Source of the DNA: Mycobacterium scrofulaceum
GTDB taxonomy: Bacteria > Actinomycetota > Actinomycetes > Mycobacteriales > Mycobacteriaceae
Direction: 5' to 3'
Assembly: GCF_002086735.1 (NCBI RefSeq)
Contig: NZ_MVIJ01000037.1
Span: 1-56,411 of the forward strand
DNA length: 56,411 nt
Part shown: piece by piece, positions 15,562-24,704 of the stretch
Numbering within the stretch: position 1 is the first letter of the stretch
How the letters are laid out: each line of letters begins with the position of its first letter
Notes under the pieces: model-generated
Database searches by the model: none
What the model was told of the DNA's origin: nothing
Seen by the model: only the letters and a program-made list of their open reading frames with translations
Made by a program: the position numbers and the translations under genes

Positions 15562-16473
15562 TTACGGCCGGTTTGCCTGGGACCGTAGCTCGGCGCGATC
15601 GGGAAGATCCGCACCCGCGCGGCCCACGGTCAGCGCCGATGCCAGGCCGGCCGCCTCGAGCGCCTTCGCAAGGACCTCGATGGGGATGCTGCGCAGGGCC
15701 GCCCGCCGGCCGGCGCCCAGCAACCGCATTCCCCAGAGCGCGTCGAGCAGGGCGACAGTGAAGGCGTCGCCGGCGCCGACGGTGTCCACCACCCGGACCG
15801 GCCGGGCGGCCACGCGCGCCTCGCCGGCCGAGCACAACGCGAGCGCGCCCCGGGCGCCCATCGTCACCACCACGATCGCGGGTCCGGACGCCAGCCAGCT
15901 CCGAGCGGTCGATTCGGGTTCGTGGTCGGGGTCGATCCAGCGGAGGTCCTCGTCGCTGACCTTGACGAGGTCGCTGTGCCTGACGAGGTGCTCGATCCGC
16001 GCAACGGCCGATTCGCGATTGCCAATGAGCGACGGGCGCACGTTCGGGTCGAAGCTCACGGTAGCGGAGGCGCGGTAGGTGTCGATCAACGCCGCGACGG
16101 CCAGGCAGCCCGGCTCGAGCACGGCGGCGATGGACCCGGTGTGCACGAACAGCGGCGGCGGAACTTCTGGCGTGCCGGACAGCCGCCAGTCCAGATCGAA
16201 CACGTAGCGCGCCGAACCGTCCGCGGTGAGCGTCGCTACCGCGGACGGCGTCCGGCTCGCCGAGGTGCTGCCCGGGACAAGCTGTGCGCCAGCTGATTTA
16301 ACATATTCGGCGATGCGATGGCCGTATGGGTCGTTGGCGACGTGGGTCAGGAAGTCGACGTCGCGGCCCAGCCGGCCGAGCCCGACGGCGACGTTGAGCG
16401 GACTCCCGCCGACATGTTCGGTGCCCCCAACGATGTCGATCAGCGACTCGCCGATAACCAGCCCGCGGGTCAT
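15562..16473 (-). CDS. PfkB-family sugar kinase
   Basis: 303 residues from the ATG at 16473, overlapping the polyol dehydrogenase stop by 4 bp. The PfkB signature 1 region is GGSPLNVAVGLGRLG, and signature 2 DTVGAGDAFTVAL near the C terminus holds the catalytic Asp and anion hole. Fructokinase is the likeliest role: polyol dehydrogenases upstream would make fructose (or xylulose), which this kinase could phosphorylate with ATP. Specificity cannot be read from sequence. Separated from ku by 90 bp on the same strand. Confidence 0.88.
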   Translation of the reverse strand: MTRGLVIGESLIDIVGGTEHVGGSPLNVAVGLGRLGRDVDFLTHVANDPYGHRIAEYVKSAGAQLVPGSTSASRTPSAVATLTADGSARYVFDLDWRLSGTPEVPPPLFVHTGSIAAVLEPGCLAVAALIDTYRASATVSFDPNVRPSLIGNRESAVARIEHLVRHSDLVKVSDEDLRWIDPDHEPESTARSWLASGPAIVVVTMGARGALALCSAGEARVAARPVRVVDTVGAGDAFTVALLDALWGMRLLGAGRRAALRSIPIEVLAKALEAAGLASALTVGRAGADLPDRAELRSQANRP

Positions 16474-17879
16474 CGCAACAAAGCCTCCAGCGTTGCTCGA
16501 GCTCCCTTGTGGTGCAACGAATCCAGAGCCCAACGGTACGCGTCGACAAACCGGGGCTGGTGGGCCAGGTCGCAGAATACCGCGGTGATCTCGATGAACG
16601 CGGTGGGATTCTGGTGCTGCGAACGGGCAATCGGGATGAGCGAATCCGCGAGCTGATCCACCACTTCGTACGGCTTACCCCATTCGTCGGTGCCCTCCGC
16701 GTAGCGGGCCCAGCTCGCCACGGCAGCGGCCGCCATTTGGACCGGACCGTCGTTGGCCAGGTTGGCGCAGATGACGGGATACAGCCACTTCGGAATGCGG
16801 TCCGACGAGTAGGCGCAGAGCCGCCCTACGGTGTCGCGCACGGCCGGGTTGGCGAACCGGGCGACCAGCGTGCGGCCGTATTCATGCAGGTCGATTCCTG
16901 GCACCGGCGGCAGCGTCGGGATAGCCTCGTTGTCGAAGTAGGAGAGCAAGAACTCGGCGAAAAGGGGATCGCGCGCCGCCTCGTGGACGAACTGGAAGCC
17001 GCACAGGTGGGCGAAGTAGGCCAGGCACTGGTGCCCCGCGTTGAGCAGCCGCAGCTTCATCAGCTCGTAGGGGCGCACATCGTCGACCATCAGCACCCCC
17101 GCCCGCTCCAGCGGCGGCCGGCCGTCGGCGAAGTCGTCTTCGATCACCCAGGCGGTGAACGGCTCGGCCACCACCGGCCACCGGTCGTTGACGCCGAAGT
17201 CGCGCCGCACTTCGGCGGCCATCTCCAAAGTCGTTGCCGGAGTGATGCGGTCGACCATCGAGCTGGGGAACCGCACGTGATCCGCCACCCAGCAAGCCAA
17301 CTCGGGGTCCATGCGTTCGGCACTGGCGAGGACCGTACGCCGCGCGACTTCGCCGTTGTTCTCGATGTTGTCGCAGGAGACCACTGTGGGGGCGGGGACT
17401 CCCCGATCGCGCCGCCTGGCCAGCGCTTCGGTGATCAACGCGAACGCGGGGCCGTCGGGATCGCGATACCCGCCTTCGGTGATGGTCAGCGAAATAATCC
17501 GGGTCGAGGCCGCGGCGAGCGCCTCCACCGCGGATTCCGGGTCGTCCGGGGCGTATCGGTAGTCCACGATCGAGCCGATCACCTGCGCGTCGCGGCTGCC
17601 GTCGGGATTCTCCAAGATCAGCGTGTACAGCCCGTCCTGACCGTTGAGGACGTCGCGCATGGTCCAATCGGCAGGCATCACCCCTACCCCGCAGATGCCC
17701 CAGTCGTTTGCCAGACCCTGCTGCAGCAGCAGGTTGATGTACGCGGCCTGATGCGCCCGGTGGAAGTGGCCGGCGCCGATATGCGCAATGCCGACGGTCA
17801 TCTTGTCGCGGTCGTAGTTCGGCGCGTCGATCGGCAGTCTGGAAAGCGACGCGTTGTTCAGGTTGATCGGCCCAGTCAT
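16470..17879 (-). CDS. Long-chain polyol (mannitol-type) dehydrogenase B
   Basis: 469 residues from the ATG at 17879, with a GGGAGGAG ribosome site. The N-terminal cofactor fold begins VGIAHIGAGHFHRAHQA, the typical start of polyol-specific long-chain dehydrogenases. The family catalytic signature K-x4-N-x2-H is intact as KLRLLNAGH. Such enzymes oxidise mannitol, arabitol or related sugar alcohols to ketoses with NAD+ and need no metal. The gene lies 110 bp after the HAD gene and overlaps the PfkB kinase. A second paralogue is encoded upstream in the same cluster, so the two may have different polyol substrates. Confidence 0.92.
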   Translation of the reverse strand: MTGPINLNNASLSRLPIDAPNYDRDKMTVGIAHIGAGHFHRAHQAAYINLLLQQGLANDWGICGVGVMPADWTMRDVLNGQDGLYTLILENPDGSRDAQVIGSIVDYRYAPDDPESAVEALAAASTRIISLTITEGGYRDPDGPAFALITEALARRRDRGVPAPTVVSCDNIENNGEVARRTVLASAERMDPELACWVADHVRFPSSMVDRITPATTLEMAAEVRRDFGVNDRWPVVAEPFTAWVIEDDFADGRPPLERAGVLMVDDVRPYELMKLRLLNAGHQCLAYFAHLCGFQFVHEAARDPLFAEFLLSYFDNEAIPTLPPVPGIDLHEYGRTLVARFANPAVRDTVGRLCAYSSDRIPKWLYPVICANLANDGPVQMAAAAVASWARYAEGTDEWGKPYEVVDQLADSLIPIARSQHQNPTAFIEITAVFCDLAHQPRFVDAYRWALDSLHHKGARATLEALLR

Positions 17880-17989
17880 CGTTGGCCAACTCCTCCCTGG
17901 GCCGCAGCCCGTCATCAGGCTCGCAGCACCGCCCGGCGTTGTGACGACCGCGGGCTCCCACGCCCGGCGGTACATCACCAATCGATGCC

Positions 17990-18847
17990 TTATGTGAGCG
18001 GGTTGCCTTCGGCCGGCACCGCCGAAGGCAGCAGGACATCGGCAAGCGCACGCCACGAATCGGTTATCGCGACCGCGCCGGCATCGATCAATTCCGCACG
18101 GCGGCAATCCCGTTCGTCGGGCAACACGAACATCAGGTTTCCGACGGTGGCGTAACCGGCCGCAACCGCGGAAGCCACCCCCGCCACGGAGTCCTCGATG
18201 GCCAGTCCTTGTTCCGCCTCCACACCCAGTACCCGGCCGGAATGCAGATACACCGCCGGGTCGGGTTTGCTGGTCGGCACCGGAAGTGAATCCTCTGCGC
18301 TGAAGGTCACCGCTTCCGGTATCAGCGAGTCGATGCCGGTGGCGGCGAAGCAGGCCCGCAAGCGCTTGGTGGCGCTGGAGCTGACGGCCGCGAGCGCGAA
18401 ATGCGGCGCGAGTTCTCCCAGCGGTTCCAGCACCCGCGGATCGGGCGTCAGGGTGACCCCCAGATGAGCGGTGACGCGTTCGCGCTCTTCGCGCACCCAC
18501 CGCTCGAGTTCGTCGGCGACCAACGCCTCGCCGCGCGCCATGTCGCCGCCCGTGGCGACCACCGCCCCGGGAAGAGCCTGGGCCAACGCCTGATCGATCG
18601 GCAGCTCACACTGCACCGCCAGGTCGAGGGCCATGGCACGGAAGTTCTTCCCGACGGCCCGCTTACGCAACTCCTCAGAGCTGAGCGGAGCGGTCACACC
18701 GAACCGGGCCAGGAAACGATTCATCACCTCCGTCGACGCCTCGAACGCCGGCCTCTCCGAAGGGAACAGGTTGTCGTCGGCGTCGCACAGCAGGGTCGTA
18801 ATCGGCGCCGGGTCGAATTCGCGCACAAAGGTCAGCTCGTCGTTCAT
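17990..18847 (-). CDS. HAD-superfamily phosphatase
   Basis: 285 residues. HAD motifs are complete: nucleophile and acid in LLCDADDNLF, Ser in AVSSSATKRL, Lys in SKPDPAVYL and the acidic pair in AIEDSVAG. The cap inserted after motif I makes it a beta-phosphoglucomutase/phosphatase type. The ATG overlaps the stop of polyol dehydrogenase A by 4 bp. In this operon it could remove phosphate from polyol phosphates (for example mannitol-1-phosphate or arabitol phosphate) before oxidation. That is inferred from context only. Confidence 0.88.
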   Translation of the reverse strand: MNDELTFVREFDPAPITTLLCDADDNLFPSERPAFEASTEVMNRFLARFGVTAPLSSEELRKRAVGKNFRAMALDLAVQCELPIDQALAQALPGAVVATGGDMARGEALVADELERWVREERERVTAHLGVTLTPDPRVLEPLGELAPHFALAAVSSSATKRLRACFAATGIDSLIPEAVTFSAEDSLPVPTSKPDPAVYLHSGRVLGVEAEQGLAIEDSVAGVASAVAAGYATVGNLMFVLPDERDCRRAELIDAGAVAITDSWRALADVLLPSAVPAEGNPLT

Positions 18848-20370
18848 CGTGACACCAACTGCCGTTCGTCGTCGCGCAGCGCATCACGCAGCGTGGGCAC
18901 CACCCCGCGCGTGTCGATGTCCGCGATCATGTCTCCGAGGCGCAGCGCAAAGCCGGGAACCGGGCGCAGGTCGGCGAACATCGCATGCCGCAGCAGCGGA
19001 TCGGGGTTGTTGCCCGCCATGTCGGCCAGCTTGGCCACCGGTATCGCCTGCGAGTCCTCGAGGTGCAGCTTGCGCCCCTTGAGGTCGTGGCCGCGCATGT
19101 AGCGGGCCCAGCCGGCAACGGCCAACAACAGCAGCGTGTGCGGCCTGTGCTGCGCGATCGCCTGCTGCAGGGAGGGCAGCACAAACGACGTTATCTTGGT
19201 CGTTCCCCGGCGAGCCAGCCGCGACAACTGATCACTCATTTGGGGATTGCCGAGCCGATCCAGCAAGGTCGCCCGGTATTCGGGCGTGTTCATCCCCGGG
19301 ACTGCGGGCAGCAGTGGCTGAATTTCGTCGCGCAAGAGCTTCTCGACGTAACTGGAGAGCACGCGGTCGCGCATCGCCTGGTCGGTGCGCTGGTAACCGG
19401 CCAGGATGGCCAAACACGCCAGCGCGATATGGGTTCCGTTGAGAAGACGCGTCTTGATCAGCTTGTGGTCGCTGACATCGGCAACGAATTCGGCACCGAC
19501 CTCCTCCAACGGCGGCCGCCCATTGCTGAACGAATCCTCGATCACCCATTGGCGATACGGCTCGGTCACCACCGGACATCTATCGGCCACGCCGAAGGTC
19601 TGCTCGACGAATTTGCGCTCCGAGTTCGAGGTTTGCGGGGTGATGCGATCCACCATGGTCGACGGAAACGCGACGTGAGTGTCGATCCAGCGCGCAAGGC
19701 TGTGGTCCTTCAACGCCGCAAACGACACCAGCGCTGTCTTGGCCGGCCTGGTGTCGCCGGCGATGTTGTCGCAGCAGAGCACCGTGAACGGCGCCATGCC
19801 CGCGCGGCGACGCAGGTCGAGCGCTTCGGCCAGATATCCCCACGCCGTGGCATACCCGTCGGACGCGACGAGATCGGCGCGCACGTCGGGGTCGTCGGCG
19901 GCGAACTCGTCGGTGACCGGGTCCAAGAAATATCCGTTGTCGGTGATGGTCAGGCTGACGATGCGGGTGTGGGGATCCACCAGGGCTGCGCGCACGGCCG
20001 CCCCGTCGTTCGGCGCGTAGTGGATGGAACCGATTGAGCCGACGACCCGGGCGGTCTGGCGGTCATGGCCCCGCTGCACCACGGTGTACAGCCCATCTTG
20101 TGCGGACAGTAGGTCTTTGGCGTTGGGGGAGTGCAGACTGACACCGGTAACACCCCAACGATCCGAAATGCCCGCGCGCGCAAGGTCGTCGAAGTAAACG
20201 GCCTGATGTGCGCGGTGGAAGTTGCCTGCGCCGATGTGGACCACGCCCCGCCGAAGGGCCGACCTCTCATACGTGGGCACCGCGATTCGCCGGGAATGCA
20301 GTTGGAGTGTCGCGTCACTCAGGGGGACGCCGCCGTCTGGACGCCAGGGGGACGGGATGACATCAAACAT
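18844..20370 (-). CDS. Long-chain polyol (mannitol-type) dehydrogenase A
   Basis: 508 residues from the ATG at 20370. The cofactor motif VVHIGAGNFHRAHQAVYFDD opens the Rossmann domain, and the catalytic signature K-x4-N-x2-H is present as KTRLLNGTH. The protein is about 40 residues longer than its paralogue downstream. It is the first gene of the minus-strand cluster polyol dehydrogenase A, HAD, polyol dehydrogenase B, PfkB kinase. Its promoter must be in the 132-bp divergent gap shared with ligD. No transporter or transcription regulator for polyols is present nearby, so uptake and control lie elsewhere. Confidence 0.92.
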   Translation of the reverse strand: MFDVIPSPWRPDGGVPLSDATLQLHSRRIAVPTYERSALRRGVVHIGAGNFHRAHQAVYFDDLARAGISDRWGVTGVSLHSPNAKDLLSAQDGLYTVVQRGHDRQTARVVGSIGSIHYAPNDGAAVRAALVDPHTRIVSLTITDNGYFLDPVTDEFAADDPDVRADLVASDGYATAWGYLAEALDLRRRAGMAPFTVLCCDNIAGDTRPAKTALVSFAALKDHSLARWIDTHVAFPSTMVDRITPQTSNSERKFVEQTFGVADRCPVVTEPYRQWVIEDSFSNGRPPLEEVGAEFVADVSDHKLIKTRLLNGTHIALACLAILAGYQRTDQAMRDRVLSSYVEKLLRDEIQPLLPAVPGMNTPEYRATLLDRLGNPQMSDQLSRLARRGTTKITSFVLPSLQQAIAQHRPHTLLLLAVAGWARYMRGHDLKGRKLHLEDSQAIPVAKLADMAGNNPDPLLRHAMFADLRPVPGFALRLGDMIADIDTRGVVPTLRDALRDDERQLVSR

Positions 20371-20502
20371 CGTTCCCACTGTGCCCCGATGTGGTCGCGG
20401 GTTTAACCCGTCCGTGGTTGATGTCACAAAAGAAATTGGGTGCGCCAACGATATTCGGTGGTCAGGGCCGTTAACAATACGGAAACGCGTAAGTTGACTG
20501 TT

Positions 20503-22770
20503 ATGGCACCGCGGGTGAAGCTCACCAACGCAGACAAGGTGCTCTACCCCGCCACGGGGACCACGAAGCGGGACGTCTTCGACTACTACACCCGGATCGC
20601 CGAGGTGATGATCCCGCACATCGCCGGGCGCCCGGCCACCCGCAAGCGCTGGCCGAACGGGGTCGAACAGGATTCCTTCTTCGAGAAACAACTCGCCTCC
20701 TCGGCGCCGGACTGGCTGCCGCGCGGCAGCGTCACGCACCGGTCCGGGACCACGACGTATCCGATCATCGACAGCCCCGACGGGCTGGCCTGGATCGCGC
20801 AACAGGCCGCGCTGGAAGTGCACGTGCCGCAGTGGCGGTTCGTCGCCGAGTGGACCCGGAGCAAGGCGGAGGTGCTCAAGCCCGGCCCGGCCACCCGGCT
20901 GGTATTCGACCTCGACCCCGGCGAAGGCGTGACCATGGCCCAGCTGGCCGAGGTCGCCCATGCCGTCCGCGAGCTCATCGACGGGATCGGGCTGACGCTG
21001 TTCCCGCTCACCAGCGGCAGCAAGGGCCTGCACCTGTACGCGCCGCTGGCGGACCCGGTGAGCAGCAAGGGCGCCACGGTGTTGGCCAAACGCGTTGCAC
21101 AGCAACTGGAGCAGTCGATGCCCACCCTGGTCACGGCGACCATGACGCGCAGCCTGCGGGCGGGCAAGGTGTTCCTCGACTGGAGCCAGAACAACGGATC
21201 CAAGACCACCATCGCGCCGTACTCCCTACGGGGACGCGAACATCCGACGGTGGCGGCACCGCGCACCTGGGAAGAGATCGACGATCCGGGGCTGCGCCAG
21301 TTGCGCTACGACGAGGTGCTCGCCCGCGCCGCGCGTGACGGGGATCTGCTGGCGCGCCTGGACAGCGACGTCGCCGTCCCGGATCGGCTGACCAAGTACC
21401 GCGGCATGCGCGACGCGTCGAAGACCCCGGAACCGGTCCCGCGCACGAAGCCGACTACCGGCCAAGGCAACTCCTTCGTCATCCAGGAGCACCACGCGCG
21501 CCGGCTGCATTACGACTTCCGGCTGGAGCGCGACGGCGTGCTGGTGTCATGGGCGGTGCCGAAGAACCTCCCGGAAACCACCTCGGTGAACCACCTGGCC
21601 GTCCACACCGAGGACCATCCGCTGGAATACGCCACCTTCGAGGGCACCATCCCCAGCGGGGAATACGGCGCCGGGAAGGTGGTCATCTGGGACGCCGGCA
21701 CCTACGAGGCGGAAAAGTTCAATGACTCCGCCGAAAAGGGGGAGGTCATCGTCAATCTGCACGGCAACAAGGTCTCGGGCCGTTATGCGCTGATCCAGAC
21801 CAACGGTGACCAATGGCTGGCCCACCGGATGAAGGAGCAGAAGACCTTCGACTTCGACGGGCTTGCGCCCATGCTCGCCACCCATGGTTCGGTGGCGGCG
21901 TGTAAGGCGGGCCAGTGGGCCTTCGAGGGCAAATGGGACGGCTACCGGCTGCTGGTCGAAATCGACCACGGCGCCCTGCGGGTACGGTCCCGGCGCGGCC
22001 GCGAGGTCACCAACGAATATCCCGATTTGCGTTCGCTCGCAGCCGGACTCGCCGACCACCACGTGGTGCTCGACGGGGAGGCCGTCGTCTTGGACGCCTC
22101 GGGCGTGCCGAGCTTTCACGCGATGCAGAACCGGGGCCGCGCCAGCCGCGTGGAGTTCTGGGCGTTCGACCTGCTCTACCTCGACGGCCGTTCGCTGCTG
22201 CGGGCCCGCTACCAGGATCGCCGAAAATTGCTGGAAACTCTGGCCAGTGGTAGCGACCTCATCGTCCCCGAGTTGCTCCCGGGCGACGGGCAACGGGCGC
22301 TGGCGCACTCCCGCGAGCATGGCTGGGAGGGCGTGGTCGCCAAGAAGCGCGACTCCACGTATCAGCCGGGCCGGCGCTCGGCGTCCTGGGTCAAGGACAA
22401 GAATTGGAACACCCAGGAAGTCGTCATCGGCGGCTGGAAGGCGGGGGAGGGCGGGCGCAGCAGCGGGATCGGCTCGCTGCTGATGGGCATCCCGGTCGAG
22501 GGCGGCCTGCATTTCGCCGGGCGGGTCGGGACCGGGTTCACCGAGCGTGACCTGGCGAACCTGAAAAGGACGCTGGCGCCGCTGCACACCGACCGATCCC
22601 CGTTCACCCCGCCGCTTCCCCGCGGCGAGGCCAGGGGCGTGACGTACGTCGAGCCGGCGCTGGTGGGCGAGGTGCGCTACAGCGAGTGGACCCCGGATGA
22701 CCGGTTGCGCCAATCGAGTTGGCGGGGGCTGCGGCCGGATAAGGAACCGAGTGAGGTGGTGCGCGAATGA
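20503..22770 (+). CDS. ligD: Multifunctional NHEJ DNA ligase D
   Basis: 755 residues from the ATG at 20503. The order is polymerase/primase (about 1-290), 3'-phosphoesterase (about 310-455) and ATP-dependent ligase (about 460-755), the mycobacterial arrangement. Polymerase acids are Asp136 and Asp138 in VFDLDPGEG. Phosphoesterase histidines are in EHHARRLHYD (330-338). The ligase lysine is Lys477 in EGKWDGYR. It repairs double-strand breaks with Ku: end processing, gap filling and sealing. It matches Rv0938 including the PDKEPSEVVRE end. It is divergent from the polyol operon that now separates it from ku. The stop overlaps the next gene by 4 bp. Confidence 0.97.
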   Translation: MAPRVKLTNADKVLYPATGTTKRDVFDYYTRIAEVMIPHIAGRPATRKRWPNGVEQDSFFEKQLASSAPDWLPRGSVTHRSGTTTYPIIDSPDGLAWIAQQAALEVHVPQWRFVAEWTRSKAEVLKPGPATRLVFDLDPGEGVTMAQLAEVAHAVRELIDGIGLTLFPLTSGSKGLHLYAPLADPVSSKGATVLAKRVAQQLEQSMPTLVTATMTRSLRAGKVFLDWSQNNGSKTTIAPYSLRGREHPTVAAPRTWEEIDDPGLRQLRYDEVLARAARDGDLLARLDSDVAVPDRLTKYRGMRDASKTPEPVPRTKPTTGQGNSFVIQEHHARRLHYDFRLERDGVLVSWAVPKNLPETTSVNHLAVHTEDHPLEYATFEGTIPSGEYGAGKVVIWDAGTYEAEKFNDSAEKGEVIVNLHGNKVSGRYALIQTNGDQWLAHRMKEQKTFDFDGLAPMLATHGSVAACKAGQWAFEGKWDGYRLLVEIDHGALRVRSRRGREVTNEYPDLRSLAAGLADHHVVLDGEAVVLDASGVPSFHAMQNRGRASRVEFWAFDLLYLDGRSLLRARYQDRRKLLETLASGSDLIVPELLPGDGQRALAHSREHGWEGVVAKKRDSTYQPGRRSASWVKDKNWNTQEVVIGGWKAGEGGRSSGIGSLLMGIPVEGGLHFAGRVGTGFTERDLANLKRTLAPLHTDRSPFTPPLPRGEARGVTYVEPALVGEVRYSEWTPDDRLRQSSWRGLRPDKEPSEVVRE

Positions 22771-24704
22771 AATGGGTGACCTACTTGGGCGCCGGGGGAG
22801 AGCGCACCGGGGTGCTCTCGGGTGACACCATCCACGCGATGCCCGCGGGGGTGCCCCTGCTCGACCTGGTAGCAGGTGGCGCGGACGGGCTGCGTGCGGC
22901 CGGCGAGGAGGCGCTGCGTGCGCCGGCGGAGACCGTGCCGGTGGCTGCGGTGCGGCTGCTGGCGCCCATCCCGCGCCCGCCGTCCATCCGCGACTCGCTG
23001 TGCTTCCTGGATCACATGCGCAACTGCCAGGCCGCGATGGGTGCGGGGCGGGCGCTGGCCGACACGTGGTATCGCATACCGGCATTCTATTTCGCTTGCC
23101 CGGCAACGGTTTTGGGCCCATACGACGACGCCCGCACCGCGCCCGGAAGCGCCTGGCAGGACTTCGAATTGGAGATCGCCGCGGTCATCGGAACACCCGG
23201 CCGGGACCTTTCGGTCGAGGAAGCGGAGCGGGCCATCATCGGCTACACCATCTTCAACGACTGGTCCGCGCGTGACCTGCAGCAAATGGAAAGCCAACTG
23301 GGGATCGGGCAGGGCAAGGGCAAAGACAGCGGCCTGACGCTGGGCCCCTACCTGGTCACTCCCGACGAGCTCGAGCCCTACCGGCGGGGCGGCAGGCTCG
23401 ACCTGCAGGTGACGGCCCTGGTCAACGACATCGTGATCGGGTCGGGGTCGACCGCCCAAATGGATTGGAGTTTCGGCGAAGTCATCTCTTACGCGTCCCG
23501 CGGCGTGACGCTGCTCCCCGGCGACGTCATCGGGTCGGGCACCGTGCCGACCTGCACCCTGGTCGAGCACCTGAACCCGGCGGCGCTCGATTCGTTCCCC
23601 GGCTGGCTGCATGACGGCGACGTGGTCACGCTGCGGGTCCAGGGGCTCGGGGAGACCCGGCAGACCGTGCGCGCCAGCGCCGCCCCGCGCCCGTTGGCGG
23701 CCCGGCCCAATCCGGACGCCGCGCCCGCGACGCGGCGGGTGAACAGGGCGCCGGCGAAGGTGCCCTACACCCGCGGCCTGCACCCGGTCGGTCACCGGGT
23801 GTGGGCGTGGACGCTGCCGGACGGGGGCTACGGGTGGAGCAACGCCGGGCTGGTCGCCGGCGACGGCGCGTCGCTGCTCGTCGACACCCTGTTCGACCTG
23901 GCGCTGACCCGCGAAATGCTCACCGCGATGCGGGACATCACCTCTTCGGCGCCCCTCACCGACGCGGTGATCACCCACTCCAACGGGGACCACACCCACG
24001 GCAATCAACTGCTCGACGCCTCGGTGCGGATCATCGCCGCGCGCGGCACCGCCGAGGAGATCGCGCACGGGATGGCACCGGAGATGCTGGCGATGGCCCA
24101 GACCGCGAACCTCGGCCCGGTCGCCACGCCCTACACGCGAGACCGGTTCGGGCACTTCGACTTCAGCGGCATCACGGTGCGCAACGCCGATCAGACGTTC
24201 GACCGTGAGCTGACCATCGATGTGGGTGGGCGGCGGATCGATCTGCTCAACCTGGGCCCCGCGCACACCGCCGCCGATTCGGTGGTCCACGTGCCCGACG
24301 CGGGGGTGCTGTTCGGCGGCGACCTCCTGTTCATCGGGTGCACCCCGATCGTGTGGGCCGGCCCGATCGCCAACTGGATCGCCGCGTGCGACACGATGAT
24401 CGCACTCGACGCGCCGACGGTCGTGCCGGGACACGGGCCCGTCAGCGATCCGGACGGAATCCGGGCGGTGCGTGGGTATCTCGAGCATGTCTCCGAACAG
24501 GCCGAGGCCGCCTACCGCCGGGGGCTGTCGTGGTCCGAGGCGGCCGACACCATCGACCTCGGTGAGTATGCGACCTGGCTGGACGCCGAGCGCGTCGTCG
24601 TCAACGTCTACCAGCGGTACCGCGAACTGGACCCCGCGACACCACAGCTGGAGGTCATGGCCCTGCTGGTGATGCAGGCCGAGTGGCTGGCCAGGCGCGG
24701 CTAA
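22767..24704 (+). CDS. FAH-family / metallo-beta-lactamase-fold fusion (Rv0939-like)
   Basis: 645 residues, two domains. Residues 1-300 belong to the fumarylacetoacetate hydrolase / 2-hydroxyhepta-2,4-diene-1,7-dioate isomerase family, with DFELEIAAVIG and a FNDWSARDLQ segment near the metal site. Residues about 330-640 form a metallo-beta-lactamase fold: HSNGDHTHGNQ (canonical HxHxDH with Asn for the second His), AHT, GGDLLF and GHGPV. The first step would cleave or isomerise a diketo acid and the second hydrolyse a thioester or lactone, but no substrate is known. Same length and place as Rv0939; the ATGA overlap couples it to ligD. Confidence 0.87.
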   Translation: MKWVTYLGAGGERTGVLSGDTIHAMPAGVPLLDLVAGGADGLRAAGEEALRAPAETVPVAAVRLLAPIPRPPSIRDSLCFLDHMRNCQAAMGAGRALADTWYRIPAFYFACPATVLGPYDDARTAPGSAWQDFELEIAAVIGTPGRDLSVEEAERAIIGYTIFNDWSARDLQQMESQLGIGQGKGKDSGLTLGPYLVTPDELEPYRRGGRLDLQVTALVNDIVIGSGSTAQMDWSFGEVISYASRGVTLLPGDVIGSGTVPTCTLVEHLNPAALDSFPGWLHDGDVVTLRVQGLGETRQTVRASAAPRPLAARPNPDAAPATRRVNRAPAKVPYTRGLHPVGHRVWAWTLPDGGYGWSNAGLVAGDGASLLVDTLFDLALTREMLTAMRDITSSAPLTDAVITHSNGDHTHGNQLLDASVRIIAARGTAEEIAHGMAPEMLAMAQTANLGPVATPYTRDRFGHFDFSGITVRNADQTFDRELTIDVGGRRIDLLNLGPAHTAADSVVHVPDAGVLFGGDLLFIGCTPIVWAGPIANWIAACDTMIALDAPTVVPGHGPVSDPDGIRAVRGYLEHVSEQAEAAYRRGLSWSEAADTIDLGEYATWLDAERVVVNVYQRYRELDPATPQLEVMALLVMQAEWLARRG

